Part shown: positions 36,707 through 44,053 of the stretch, piece after piece
Layout: every line of letters starts with the position of its first letter
How positions within the stretch are numbered: the stretch's first letter is position 1
Source of the DNA: Aquipseudomonas guryensis
GTDB taxonomy: Bacteria > Pseudomonadota > Gammaproteobacteria > Pseudomonadales > Pseudomonadaceae
DNA length: 64,000 bases
Reading direction: 5' to 3'
Assembly (NCBI RefSeq): GCF_014164785.1
Contig: NZ_JACJFN010000002.1
Span: 682,001 to 746,000, forward strand
Made by a program: the position numbers and the translations under genes
The notes under the pieces: model-generated
Database searches by the model: none
Told to the model about the DNA's origin: nothing
Seen by the model: the letters and a program-made list of their open reading frames with translations, nothing else

Positions 36707-38767
36707 CTACTCAGTAAGCGGTCGTATGAGCTTTCCCTCCCACCGAATGAGCTTGTGCGGAACACTGTTGGTCACGTCCCTAAAGACGGTTTCCGACTCA
36801 TCGAATGACGCAGCAACAATGCTTTGTAATGTAGGCTCTGCCGCGAACCGTAGCAGTAGCTCTCTCTGGCTTTCCCAGCGCATTGAGTGCTGCCCTGGTT
36901 CGTCAAAAAGAATTATTCCGAGATGATTGCCCGGTGTGTGCGGGTTGGCCGATGTTTGATAAAGTGCAAGCAAGTAACTCCAGATTAGTCGTACGAAGTC
37001 GCTGGCACTGGAGTCCGCTTTAATATCGGTTTTTGGCTGCTTTCTGATGATCTCTCGAAGTTCTATTTGTTCGAGCCCTGGCACAAGGGTCTCTCGGCTT
37101 ATCTTGACTTCTGATATGTTTGAGACGCTTTCATATCCAAATGACCCCGCGTTGGCTCTGAAGTTTTTCTCGAAAACCGAAATTCGAGATTCATCATTTT
37201 CATCATACTGTTTGGCCGGTAGGTCGCGGCGAGCCAGTTGGTTGAGTTCCAATCGTCTGGCTATTTGTTGAAGTGGTTCTAATTTGTTAGATACGCTTTC
37301 TTCAAGTTTCTGTAACCGCTCAATTTCAATTTCAATTTGAACTTGTCTGCGTAAAATTGTTTTTTGCTGCAAATTTGTAGAACCTAAGCTCCCTCGCAGG
37401 GATACAGCGTGATCTCTCTTTGAGTTTAGACGGCTCTCAATGCCAACAATTGTCGTGCTTGATTTGCTGATGTCTTCTTTAAGGCCAGCAATTTGCCGCT
37501 GAAGCATCCGGTGCTGGCTTTCAAGGTATCCGATATTTGTTTTTAGGTCCATGCTGGGACCAGTCTTCGACTCTCTAAGTAAGGTGTCATCTACCCCTTG
37601 ATGGCACGTAGGGCAGAGCCCGACAGCTAATTGAATAGCATGGCTTGCCCCGAGCTCTTGGAGTTTAAGGGCAGCCTTGTTCTTGTCGAGATCGGATTTG
37701 GCTTCTTTTAGCAGCTCCTCGTAATCAATTAGCGAGGCTCGTTGCATTGCAAGGTTAGACTTTGCTCTCTCATGCAGCACGCTTAATGACTGCACTTCCT
37801 CTTCTGCGGACTCCAGTTGCTTAGTGATGGAGGCGCTTGCTGGCTCTTTGGCGTCATTGGTTTTTATGAGTAACTCAGAGTGCTCGCGTAGCAGGTTGCT
37901 AATGTAATCAGGTAGAAGCACGCTGCCGCCTTCGATGGAGCGGCTCAAATTTACTTGCTCTGGATCAAAGTCTGTTTTGGGTTGAGATGGTGTGTCTTGG
38001 AGTACAAAGCCAAGTGAGCTGGCTTCTAATTTTATTTCGGATACTACCTGGCGCCACTCTTGATCAATTGCGATGGATTCAGTATTTAGTTGATTGCGCT
38101 TGGAGATGGCTTCAAAAACACCGAGGCCTAATATGTACTCGGAGACCCTTGTGCGGGCTTCTCGAATTCCATAAAAAGGAATACTGGCGATGTAGTCGGT
38201 CCAGCCGCGCTTTTGCTCTACAGCGTGCGCGGCGAATATGGCTTGTAGATATAACTTTACTTCTGGGCCATTTGTTGTTGCTACCTTCGGAAGGTTTAAG
38301 TCCAAGAAGTCTTCTAAGAAGTGGAAGAATCCTTCCTTGCGTTGAGCGCTGCCGGGGTCATGCAAGTATGTTGGCGTCGGGTTATCAAAGGGCAGGCCAT
38401 TGGTTAAGACTGGCCCTCGTGCAATTTCTACAAGTTTACTGTCCTTGGCATCATCTCGGATGGCTCTTCGGAGCGTTACTATGTCCCCCTTCCTGTTCTC
38501 AATCTCTGTCAGAATTTCTGATGAAATTACACTGAGCTTCTGGCCTGGGTCCTCTAAGTAGTCCCTGACAGCATAGGGGAGAATGCGTTCGCTCTTTCCT
38601 CCAACCAACTCCTCCATGCCCAGCGAATAGAGCAAAGAGTTGAAGAATGTACTTTTCCCGCTGGAGTTATTCCCTTTGATGACTGTTAGGTTTCGCGAGA
38701 ATGAAAAGAAAAATCCGTGTAGCCCTTTGGGAGTGTTGATTCTGAGCTTGATTGCTCTAATGATCAT
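36707..38767 (-). CDS. SMC/Rad50-like ATPase of an ABC-3C-type system
   Basis: A 686-residue ABC ATPase. Walker A GNNSSGKST is at residues 32-40, long coiled-coil-like helices run from about 230 to 550, and a central CPTC (Cys385, Cys388) resembles a Rad50 zinc hook. A late SASDFVRLIWSYL signature-like helix and Walker B IILFDEP (Asp622-Glu623) follow, the latter with GQHSMRW. The start ATG 38767 overlaps the stop of the middle gene as ATGA. Three genes of this kind in this order fit the ABC-three-component conflict systems described by Aravind and colleagues. Codon use is AT-richer than the host. The trigger is unknown. Confidence 0.75.
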   Translation of the reverse strand: MIIRAIKLRINTPKGLHGFFFSFSRNLTVIKGNNSSGKSTFFNSLLYSLGMEELVGGKSERILPYAVRDYLEDPGQKLSVISSEILTEIENRKGDIVTLRRAIRDDAKDSKLVEIARGPVLTNGLPFDNPTPTYLHDPGSAQRKEGFFHFLEDFLDLNLPKVATTNGPEVKLYLQAIFAAHAVEQKRGWTDYIASIPFYGIREARTRVSEYILGLGVFEAISKRNQLNTESIAIDQEWRQVVSEIKLEASSLGFVLQDTPSQPKTDFDPEQVNLSRSIEGGSVLLPDYISNLLREHSELLIKTNDAKEPASASITKQLESAEEEVQSLSVLHERAKSNLAMQRASLIDYEELLKEAKSDLDKNKAALKLQELGASHAIQLAVGLCPTCHQGVDDTLLRESKTGPSMDLKTNIGYLESQHRMLQRQIAGLKEDISKSSTTIVGIESRLNSKRDHAVSLRGSLGSTNLQQKTILRRQVQIEIEIERLQKLEESVSNKLEPLQQIARRLELNQLARRDLPAKQYDENDESRISVFEKNFRANAGSFGYESVSNISEVKISRETLVPGLEQIELREIIRKQPKTDIKADSSASDFVRLIWSYLLALYQTSANPHTPGNHLGIILFDEPGQHSMRWESQRELLLRFAAEPTLQSIVAASFDESETVFRDVTNSVPHKLIRWEGKLIRPLTE

Positions 38768-39210
38768 TTTGAGTCCCATCCCTTTGCGATTGCTTCGACC
38801 ATTCCCTCGGTTATCCCTTTTCCAATTGTTATTAGTGCTTCTTTTTCGCCGGGCAGTGTGTGTGGGTCTCGCGTTATTTCTTTGGCAAGTGCCTCCCCCT
38901 TGTCGGTGAGATCATAGCCGCCTCCAGATGTAGAGATAAGCTCTTCTGCGCATGCAAAGTTGATCGCGATTGCTAATGCGGGGTCAAATCCCCAGGCAGA
39001 TATGTTGAGGGATTTGGACCGGGCTGCCGCTGAGAGCCGAGCAGTTCTATCTGGAGACTTCAGTGCCCAGTTAAATAAATGCAGCCTTGCTAAGCTCGAC
39101 CTGTTGCCGCGAGAAGCTAAAAAGAGAATCAACAGAATCTGGGATATTTTATAAAGTGGTCTGTGCTCTGGAAGTACAGGTGTTGGTCTTTGCTGGAATA
39201 TTAAATTCAT
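38764..39210 (-). CDS. ABC-3C middle component-like protein
   Basis: A 148-residue protein with a helical N-terminal part (PLYKISQILLILFLASRGNRSSLARLHLFNWAL) that resembles the winged-helix-like region of ABC-3C middle components. The later STSGGGYDLTDKGEALAKEI looks like a wing. No catalytic motif. It lies between the nuclease-like and ATPase genes, starts a few bases before the upstream stop ends, and overlaps the ATPase by ATGA. Without RBS, translation probably depends on coupling. I assign the family by architecture, not by search. Confidence 0.6.
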   Translation of the reverse strand: MNLIFQQRPTPVLPEHRPLYKISQILLILFLASRGNRSSLARLHLFNWALKSPDRTARLSAAARSKSLNISAWGFDPALAIAINFACAEELISTSGGGYDLTDKGEALAKEITRDPHTLPGEKEALITIGKGITEGMVEAIAKGWDSK

Positions 39211-39217
39211 GTGGGCA

Positions 39218-40141
39218 TCAGTTGTAGTCAAGAGAGCAAATGGCAAGCCAGCGCGCTACCATATGTCGTGCTACTGTGGCAGCAGTGGCGTCAGTAATTT
39301 CTGGGCCGAGCTTTAGCAGTCTCTGCTCCAAGCCCTGGCGCACACTCTCAGTAAGCTCTTGCGGCGAGCCTTCATAGGCATAGGCTTGCTCTTGAACGTA
39401 CTGCTCAAATTCATTTATCAGCCTAACCATCTTGAAGTAGAGAACTGGAGCGGTTCTCTCTACTCTACGAAAATAACCATCTGACTCTAAAAAACTGTCG
39501 AGGGTTTGCTGGTGGAGTTTATTTACCAACTCAGCATGCCTTGTGGAGTCGATTTTTGCTGCCAGTCGCGCGGAGGTTTTTCTCAGGACGTTACCTTCAT
39601 AGACCTCGTGCGCCTCAATCAATGTCGGCAGAATTGCTGGGTCTTCGTTAAAGTCTATTCCTTCGCCGCTGGCGGTCCTGATCTCATTGATTTCAAGGAT
39701 GTAATAGTCTGCATCGTGCAGTTCAATAGTGAAGTCTTCGCTCAAGAACGGAAGCCCCCAGGATCTAACTTCTTTCTCTTTTGCTCTTATGTGCAAAATT
39801 AAGTCGTTATGGGCAATTTCGGGTGTTACGAAGCGCCAAATAGAAATAGTGGTATTAGCCAGTATCTTTGCGAGCTGAGCTTCATAGGTTTTGAGCTTTT
39901 TTAGGTCAGTTGTGATCTTGTCACGTTGATGCTCATGTAGCTCTTTTCGGGTGTAATGATTATTAGGGCAGTAGCACTGGAATCCGATCCCCGTGGCAGA
40001 ACAAAACCCCTCTAAGCCGTAATCGCCTGGCGTTGCGGGGATATGCTGGTAGCCATCTTGTGCGTGCTTTTTTTTGAAGACCTGCTGGCACAGGGCTTCC
40101 CAACTCGTGCCGTCAAATGCGCCCAAACTGGTTTTAAACAT
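39218..40141 (-). CDS. ABC-3C effector-like protein with nuclease-like N-terminus
   Basis: A 307-residue protein, first gene of the operon, with a GGAAG site before its ATG. The N-terminus (residues 10-60) reads FDGTSWEALCQQVF, then GDYGLEGF and GFQCYCP. This order resembles the core of Mrr-like restriction endonuclease folds, GxxGxDG...QxK: Glu44 or Asp40 and Gln55 are present, but Tyr57 stands where Lys is usual. The rest is helical, ending in a domain that may bind the ATPase complex. It is inferred to be the effector that attacks invading nucleic acid or senses it. The nuclease assignment is uncertain. Confidence 0.6.
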   Translation of the reverse strand: MFKTSLGAFDGTSWEALCQQVFKKKHAQDGYQHIPATPGDYGLEGFCSATGIGFQCYCPNNHYTRKELHEHQRDKITTDLKKLKTYEAQLAKILANTTISIWRFVTPEIAHNDLILHIRAKEKEVRSWGLPFLSEDFTIELHDADYYILEINEIRTASGEGIDFNEDPAILPTLIEAHEVYEGNVLRKTSARLAAKIDSTRHAELVNKLHQQTLDSFLESDGYFRRVERTAPVLYFKMVRLINEFEQYVQEQAYAYEGSPQELTESVRQGLEQRLLKLGPEITDATAATVARHMVARWLAICSLDYN

Positions 40142-40527
40142 GCCGACTTCCGTTCAGCTTCTTATGAGAACCCTGGCTACCCTGGGCGTGCCTGCGGGAC
40201 AGGCATGAAGCATGCCCCTTAGTGCCTTTTATCAAATTCTGTGAACTATGTCGCTCCGCTTTTGTCTTCAGGCAGTTTGGACTGTTCCAGCGCCACGACC
40301 AGCGTGTAGGTCCACGACAAGGAGACTGGCAGTCGGCATGAGGTGCAATCGGCAAGCCTGTGTTGATGGTGTATCCAGTGTCGGGTACGCAGGTTGTTCA
40401 CTGAAGATGATCATCTCAGCGGAGGCCCCGAGCATCTCTGCGGGGGAATCCAAAAGAAGACATGGAGAGGAACTTTAAGAAGTAACCTTTAGGCCCCCTC
40501 CCTTTAAGTGAGGACTTTTGCTGGCCC
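40142..40527. other. Spacer upstream of the ABC-3C operon
   Basis: A 386-bp region with no firm gene. A minus-strand frame from GTG 40401 to TAG 40246 (51 residues, with HWIHHQHRLADCTSC and LVVALEQSKLPEDK) is the best coding candidate but has no RBS and no known relatives I can name. A CCTTTAAGTGAGG repeat at 40501 lies at its far end. The operon promoter should be here; no clear sigma-70 boxes were found. Confidence 0.4.
40501..40513. repeat. 13-bp repeat flanking the HNH gene (copy 1)
   Basis: CCTTTAAGTGAGG, an exact copy of 41073-41085. On the minus strand it reads CCTCACTTAAAGG, followed by a purine-rich RBS-like stretch. A partial form (CCCTCACT) lies at about 42369-42376 before the 170-residue gene. 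Confidence 0.5.
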
Positions 40528-41040
40528 TCAGTCGTCCCGCGCAAAATCCCCGTGAAGCCCAGCCCGCAGCTGTTGTGCGTATAGGGTGGCAGCTCTGAGG
40601 TTGAGCAGTTTGGCCCCCTCAAGAACTCCATGCGCCATTATTCGTACAACGTAATAACGACCTTGCCTGATGATCCCTTTGGGCAAGTCGCTATTGGAAG
40701 CGCGTCCCGGTGATCGCTTGTTCTGTAGATTCTCGGCATCGGTGCACGCGCGGAGGTTGTTTGTCGCGTTGTTCAACGGGTTCCCGTCGATATGGTCTAC
40801 GAGAAGTTCGCCAGGGTCTCGGCCATTCTCCAGTGCCCAGATGATCCGATGGATTCGGTAGCTTGATCCGTGAAAGTTCACTCGCCAGTATCCGTCCGAA
40901 CCTATCCCCCCAGTTGCGCCGAGCTTGCCCTGTTTTCGTCCTGGGGAGCCAATGCGGGTAAGGCCACTGGGGGCAGTAGGGTCGATGCGGAAACAGCGCT
41001 CCAGCTCTTCGAGTGGCGGGAGCGGTTTGATAGTTTTCAA
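40528..41040 (-). CDS. HNH endonuclease-like protein, TTG start
   Basis: A 170-residue protein with a phage-type HNH nuclease core: DGYWRVNFHGSSYRIHRIIWALENGRDP, then LVDHIDGNPLNNATNNLR, which has the first His and the Asn/His metal-binding residues, and an AP2-like tail. The start codon is TTG 41040, since TAAGGAGG lies just upstream and no in-frame ATG fits. A leader mini-ORF overlaps that site. It could be a free-standing homing-type nuclease or a recombination helper. No intron or intein context was seen. Confidence 0.75.
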   Translation of the reverse strand: MKTIKPLPPLEELERCFRIDPTAPSGLTRIGSPGRKQGKLGATGGIGSDGYWRVNFHGSSYRIHRIIWALENGRDPGELLVDHIDGNPLNNATNNLRACTDAENLQNKRSPGRASNSDLPKGIIRQGRYYVVRIMAHGVLEGAKLLNLRAATLYAQQLRAGLHGDFARDD

Positions 41041-41072
41041 TGTGTCCTCCTTAACAGGTCATGTTGTGTTCT

Positions 41073-41085
41073 CCTTTAAGTGAGG
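41073..41085. repeat. 13-bp repeat flanking the HNH gene (copy 2)
   Basis: Second exact copy of CCTTTAAGTGAGG. On the minus strand it is the leader of the HNH gene and contains the AAAGGAG site for a 3-codon mini-ORF (ATG ACC TGT TAA) that ends in the HNH ribosome site. Confidence 0.5.
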
Positions 41086-41146
41086 GCCTATATGTCGTGT
41101 TCGCCTTGGTCTGAATCCACAATATATAGTGGGGCAGCAAGTCATC

Positions 41147-41436
41147 TCACTTCAGGAGGGCTTGCTGCTCAGCGTCCATGATGTAGTTGCCCGACTCACG
41201 GAGGAGCCAGGTGAAGGGGAACGAGCCGAGAACCGAACTTGATGGTTCTTGCCGGCCTCAGTGATGTTCTGGGCGCCCATGTAGGCGTTCTTGGTCATGA
41301 AGCCGACATCGATCAAGACCCAGGCGTAGACTCCCCAGGCACCATCCGGCTCACGACGAGCGCGCCCAGTGAGCATCTTGATGGCGCTTCGGCCTCGATG
41401 GTGTACCAGTGCGTTTCAGTGCGACGGCTGGCTCAT
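41147..41436 (-). pseudogene. Small gene broken by several single-base frameshifts
   Basis: Three frames must be joined to read one protein. It starts at ATG 41436 (MSQPS), shifts near 41420 to THWYTIEAEA, shifts near 41387 to AIKMLTGRARREPDGAW and on to NITEAGKNHQVR, then shifts near 41232 to VLGSFPFTWLLRESGN and ALLK before TGA 41147. Each piece looks like coding sequence only up to the joint. The reading at the first joint is the least sure. Family unknown. A sequencing error is possible but three in one small gene is unlikely. Confidence 0.45.
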
Positions 41437-41489
41437 TCACAGGGGTAGGTGATTTATGATGGCAGCACCACCATGGAGTCTTGCACGCA

Positions 41490-41807
41490 ATGATGAAAGC
41501 TATAGGGGTACTGTCTCTGCTGGTTGGTGTGCCCGTTGTTGGCATGCTGGCTCATACTTTGTACAAGGGCTACTACGGTCCGCTGAAGGACTGTTCAGAG
41601 TTGCGCGGCTCTAAGTACGAAGCTTGCGTGACGGACATTGCGAGAAATATACCCCCAGCATCGCTTGAGCAGATCATGTCCAACTGCCTGACAGCTGATC
41701 GATTTATGCTCCTTTACAAAGCGAGTCCGTCGACACGCAGAGACTACCCACAGCCGCCTGAAGAGATTGAGGCTATGTACAAGGCGTCGTGCGGACGATC
41801 CTCGTAG
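41490..41807 (+). CDS. Hypothetical protein with one membrane helix
   Basis: A 105-residue protein with an N-terminal membrane segment or signal (AIGVLSLLVGVPVVGMLAH) and a short soluble part containing cysteines (KDCSELRGSKYEACV, NCLTADRF, KASCGRSS). It is the only element gene on the plus strand apart from the tesA end. TGGAG lies ten bases before ATG 41490. Unknown function; it may be a small envelope protein. Confidence 0.5.
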   Translation: MMKAIGVLSLLVGVPVVGMLAHTLYKGYYGPLKDCSELRGSKYEACVTDIARNIPPASLEQIMSNCLTADRFMLLYKASPSTRRDYPQPPEEIEAMYKASCGRSS

Positions 41808-41820
41808 AAGGTGGTCTTTA

Positions 41821-42333
41821 TTACCCTGCGCTAATTCCCAATTCGGCCTCCAAGCGTTTTCTCTCGTGAGGATGGCGATAGAAATAGTGTTCGACACCTC
41901 GCGCTGCATGTCTTGCTGCCTGGGCAACGACCTGCGCCCCTCTGTTCGAGGTTGCGCGCTGTCCGATAGCACTCGCCGAGATTGTCTTAAGGTGGAGTGC
42001 CGCGATGACTTCTCCCGGTCGCACATTCAACCTGCCTCGACTTGCCCCGGCTGAAGTGGCTATTGAGCCGCAGACGATGTCGTCAAACCATCGGAGCCGG
42101 TCGAGCGACAGGAACGGGACGAGATTCGCGACCGGGTTTTCCGTTCTGAGCTCCGGGCGTCCCCTCCTTGGACTGTTTGTTTCTGGGGGAGCAGGAGTAG
42201 TGCTCTCATTCTTGGTCGTCGTGGCAGAGGCCTTCGCGAAGTCAGTGAGCAGGTGAGGGCATGCTCGTCGCTGCATAGCCCAGCGCTTGAAGTACGAGTT
42301 GCTGGTTGATAAGTCATCGGGTACAGCTTGCAT
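41821..42333 (-). CDS. Hypothetical protein, island gene with strong RBS
   Basis: A 170-residue protein. CCAGGAGGTGG lies before ATG 42333, one of the best ribosome sites in the window, which supports expression. The N-terminal part is polar and Pro/Thr-rich (STTPAPPETNSPRRGRP). The C-terminal half is more ordered and basic (LSLDRLRWFDDIVCGSIATSAG, GRLNVRPGEVIAALHLKTI, YFYRHPHERKRLEAELG). No family recognised. It follows the integrase and a tiny ORF and may be in one transcript with them. Confidence 0.6.
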   Translation of the reverse strand: MQAVPDDLSTSNSYFKRWAMQRRACPHLLTDFAKASATTTKNESTTPAPPETNSPRRGRPELRTENPVANLVPFLSLDRLRWFDDIVCGSIATSAGASRGRLNVRPGEVIAALHLKTISASAIGQRATSNRGAQVVAQAARHAARGVEHYFYRHPHERKRLEAELGISAG

Positions 42334-42390
42334 AGTCCACCTCCTGGAGACGTTGTCTGTCTTCCAGTGAGGGGATTTGCGCTTACCTGC

Positions 42391-42504
42391 TCAGCCCTTC
42401 CCGAGTTGACTTGCTGTTTGTCCTCGGGCCACCTTGGCATTTGGGTAGCAGGCGAGGCCCAGCAACGGGCGTAGGGAGTCCTGCATGGCTTGAGGCGTGC
42501 TCAT
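42391..42504 (-). CDS. 37-residue ORF coupled to the integrase
   Basis: ATG 42504 overlaps the integrase stop (ATGA) and opens a short frame beginning MSTPQAMQDSLRPLLG and ending SQLGKG. The four-base overlap is the typical sign of translational coupling. There is no known family I can name; a small regulator or accessory of recombination is only a guess. It could also be chance. Confidence 0.35.
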   Translation of the reverse strand: MSTPQAMQDSLRPLLGLACYPNAKVARGQTASQLGKG

Positions 42505-43988
42505 TGCGCGACACCCTCTTCCAGGGCTTTGCAGATAGCCTCGTGCTTTCTCTGGACCGGGATGCTTCCCCCGTAGGTATCGTAAGTGATCGTCCGCGAG
42601 GCATGACCTGTCACGGCCTGGGCGTACTGAAGTTCAACACCTGCCGCCTTCATCGAAGCTGCCATGTGGTGCCGCAGGGAATGGAGGGTTCGGTGCTCTC
42701 CTAATTCATCCCCAAGGGTCTGCTTGATCAATTGGCCGAGAACCTTGCTGGCCTTGTCGGGGCTCACGCCATGGTCTGAGGGCAGGGCGCCTACATCGAC
42801 TGCCTGAAGGAATGCCGACAGGTCAAACCCAAGGGCTCCATCCACAAGAGGCACAAGGCGCTTGCTGTGTTTGGTCTTGATGGACTTGCCATCCTCATCT
42901 TCGTTGATGTCGATGCACCATAGGTCATCAACCTGCTTGATGTCGGCCTTGGTAAGGAAACTGACCTCCCCAACACGAGCCCCTGTGATGGACAGCAGGG
43001 ACAGCGCCCAGCGCTCCCAGGAGGCCACAGGAAGGGCGTTTGCTTGTTCCATGAGGGTTAGCACCTGTTCCCGAGTGAACGCCTCACGCTTGCTATCTGC
43101 CCCCTTGGTTATCTTGAGCTTGTCGGCATAGTGCTTAGTGAGCTTGTCGGTACTAACGGCCCACTCCAAGACGGCCCCGAGCTGTGACAGCAGGTTATTC
43201 ACCGTAGAGGCTTGGCGGCCCTCAAGGAGCTTAGTACGGAGCGCTATGAGATCTTCCCGCGTATGGCCCCGCAAGTCGTTCAGTCCGATGGACTCGAAGG
43301 CGCCCCCGATGGCCCTATGGGTCGTCATGGCACCTTTCCTGCTCTTCTCCTTGAGGTTGATACTGCGTTCCACCATGTACAGCTCGGACAGCTCGTTCCA
43401 ACTCAAAGGGTCTTGCGGTGCGCCTACAGATAGGGACGGGTGAACGCCTCCTTGGCTATTGTGGTGGTCATTCTGATTGAGTCTATCAATGAGTTTGACC
43501 AGCGCCTCCGGTCGGCCTTCGATTCGAGCATTTGCAGCAGCCATGATGCTCTGCCCAGTAGCCAGTGCCCTGTACTGGTCAAGGCTCAGGTTGCCCTGCT
43601 TGCTGACCTCCCGCAGGGCGAAATACATCTCCTGGTAGAACTCGCTATGCGCGAAGTCAGACCCCAGGTTGCCGTGCGCAATCGCAAGAGACTCATCAGT
43701 GATGGCCAGCAGCCGCACCTTCAGCTCCTCCCAGCTCGCCTCGGGCTTGTCGAGGTGGAAGTAGGCGAGGGCACGCTGAATGTTGGTAGAGATTTCCATT
43801 GCTGTACTTCGGTCGCTGGTCCGCAGAGAGACGGTAAAGGTGACGAACGGTCGGCCTTGGGTTCGGATGCGCAGGTAGTAGCGTCCGTTCCGCCTGTAGT
43901 GCCAAGGCTTGGCGAGCGGTGTTGCCAGTTTCGGCGGGGCGCTTTCTAACAGATTTCTAACAGTTTCGGCATTCGATTGACTGGGCAT
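42501..43988 (-). CDS. int: Tyrosine site-specific integrase
   Basis: A 495-residue phage-type integrase with an N-terminal arm/DUF6538-like part (HYRRNGRYYLRIRTQGRPF), a SAM-like core domain (DPLSWNELSELYMVERS) and a C-terminal catalytic domain. Catalytic residues are Arg338 (TGARVGEVSF), His436 and Arg439 (HSLRHHMA), His462 (VTGHASR) and the nucleophile, probably Tyr472 (TYDTYGG). Its start lies 45 bp from attR, as usual for integrases. It is inferred to recognise the conserved tesA sequence. Candidate arm sites overlap its first codons. Confidence 0.93.
   Translation of the reverse strand: MPSQSNAETVRNLLESAPPKLATPLAKPWHYRRNGRYYLRIRTQGRPFVTFTVSLRTSDRSTAMEISTNIQRALAYFHLDKPEASWEELKVRLLAITDESLAIAHGNLGSDFAHSEFYQEMYFALREVSKQGNLSLDQYRALATGQSIMAAANARIEGRPEALVKLIDRLNQNDHHNSQGGVHPSLSVGAPQDPLSWNELSELYMVERSINLKEKSRKGAMTTHRAIGGAFESIGLNDLRGHTREDLIALRTKLLEGRQASTVNNLLSQLGAVLEWAVSTDKLTKHYADKLKITKGADSKREAFTREQVLTLMEQANALPVASWERWALSLLSITGARVGEVSFLTKADIKQVDDLWCIDINEDEDGKSIKTKHSKRLVPLVDGALGFDLSAFLQAVDVGALPSDHGVSPDKASKVLGQLIKQTLGDELGEHRTLHSLRHHMAASMKAAGVELQYAQAVTGHASRTITYDTYGGSIPVQRKHEAICKALEEGVAQ
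43944..43963 (+). repeat. Candidate integrase arm sites, right array
   Basis: Two direct copies of TTCTAACAG, at 43944 and 43955, 11 bp apart and in the same orientation as the left array. They lie within the first codons of the integrase gene, so integrase binding could also affect its expression. Confidence 0.55.
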
Positions 43989-44033
43989 TGGCTGGAACCC
44001 TTGAGTTTATGGGGTTCCTGGCCTTCAGTCGGG

Positions 44034-44053
44034 ATTGCAACAGAATCTTGCGG
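44034..44053 (+). repeat. Right attachment core (attR)
   Basis: Second copy of the 20-bp core, 45 bp upstream of the integrase start. To its right continues the displaced host tesA 3' end in the same reading frame. Confidence 0.85.

Larger units (their letters stand above)
36170..44053. mobile_element. Integrative element inserted inside tesA, carrying an ABC-3C-like system
   Basis: About 7.9 kb bounded by a 20-bp direct repeat. It has a tyrosine integrase at the right end, clustered candidate arm sites at both ends, lower GC than the host, and cargo on the minus strand: ATPase, middle component, nuclease-like protein, HNH protein, small unknown genes and a relic. There are no phage structural, replication or conjugation genes, so it is a non-self-transmissible island or a satellite-like element. 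Insertion is in a protein-coding gene, and the element supplies a replacement 3' end. The displaced host tesA end lies just outside at 44034-44322. Confidence 0.88.

Noticed and set aside
40246-40401. 51-codon GTG-start ORF upstream of the ABC-3C operon
   Set aside because: No ribosome site and no recognisable relatives; kept only as a remark for the spacer.
41490-41807. Toxin-antitoxin or lysis gene
   Set aside because: The product has one membrane helix and several cysteines, but there is no partner gene and no known toxin motif.
36170-44053. Intact prophage
   Set aside because: No capsid, portal, terminase, tail or lysis genes are present, and the length is only 7.9 kb.
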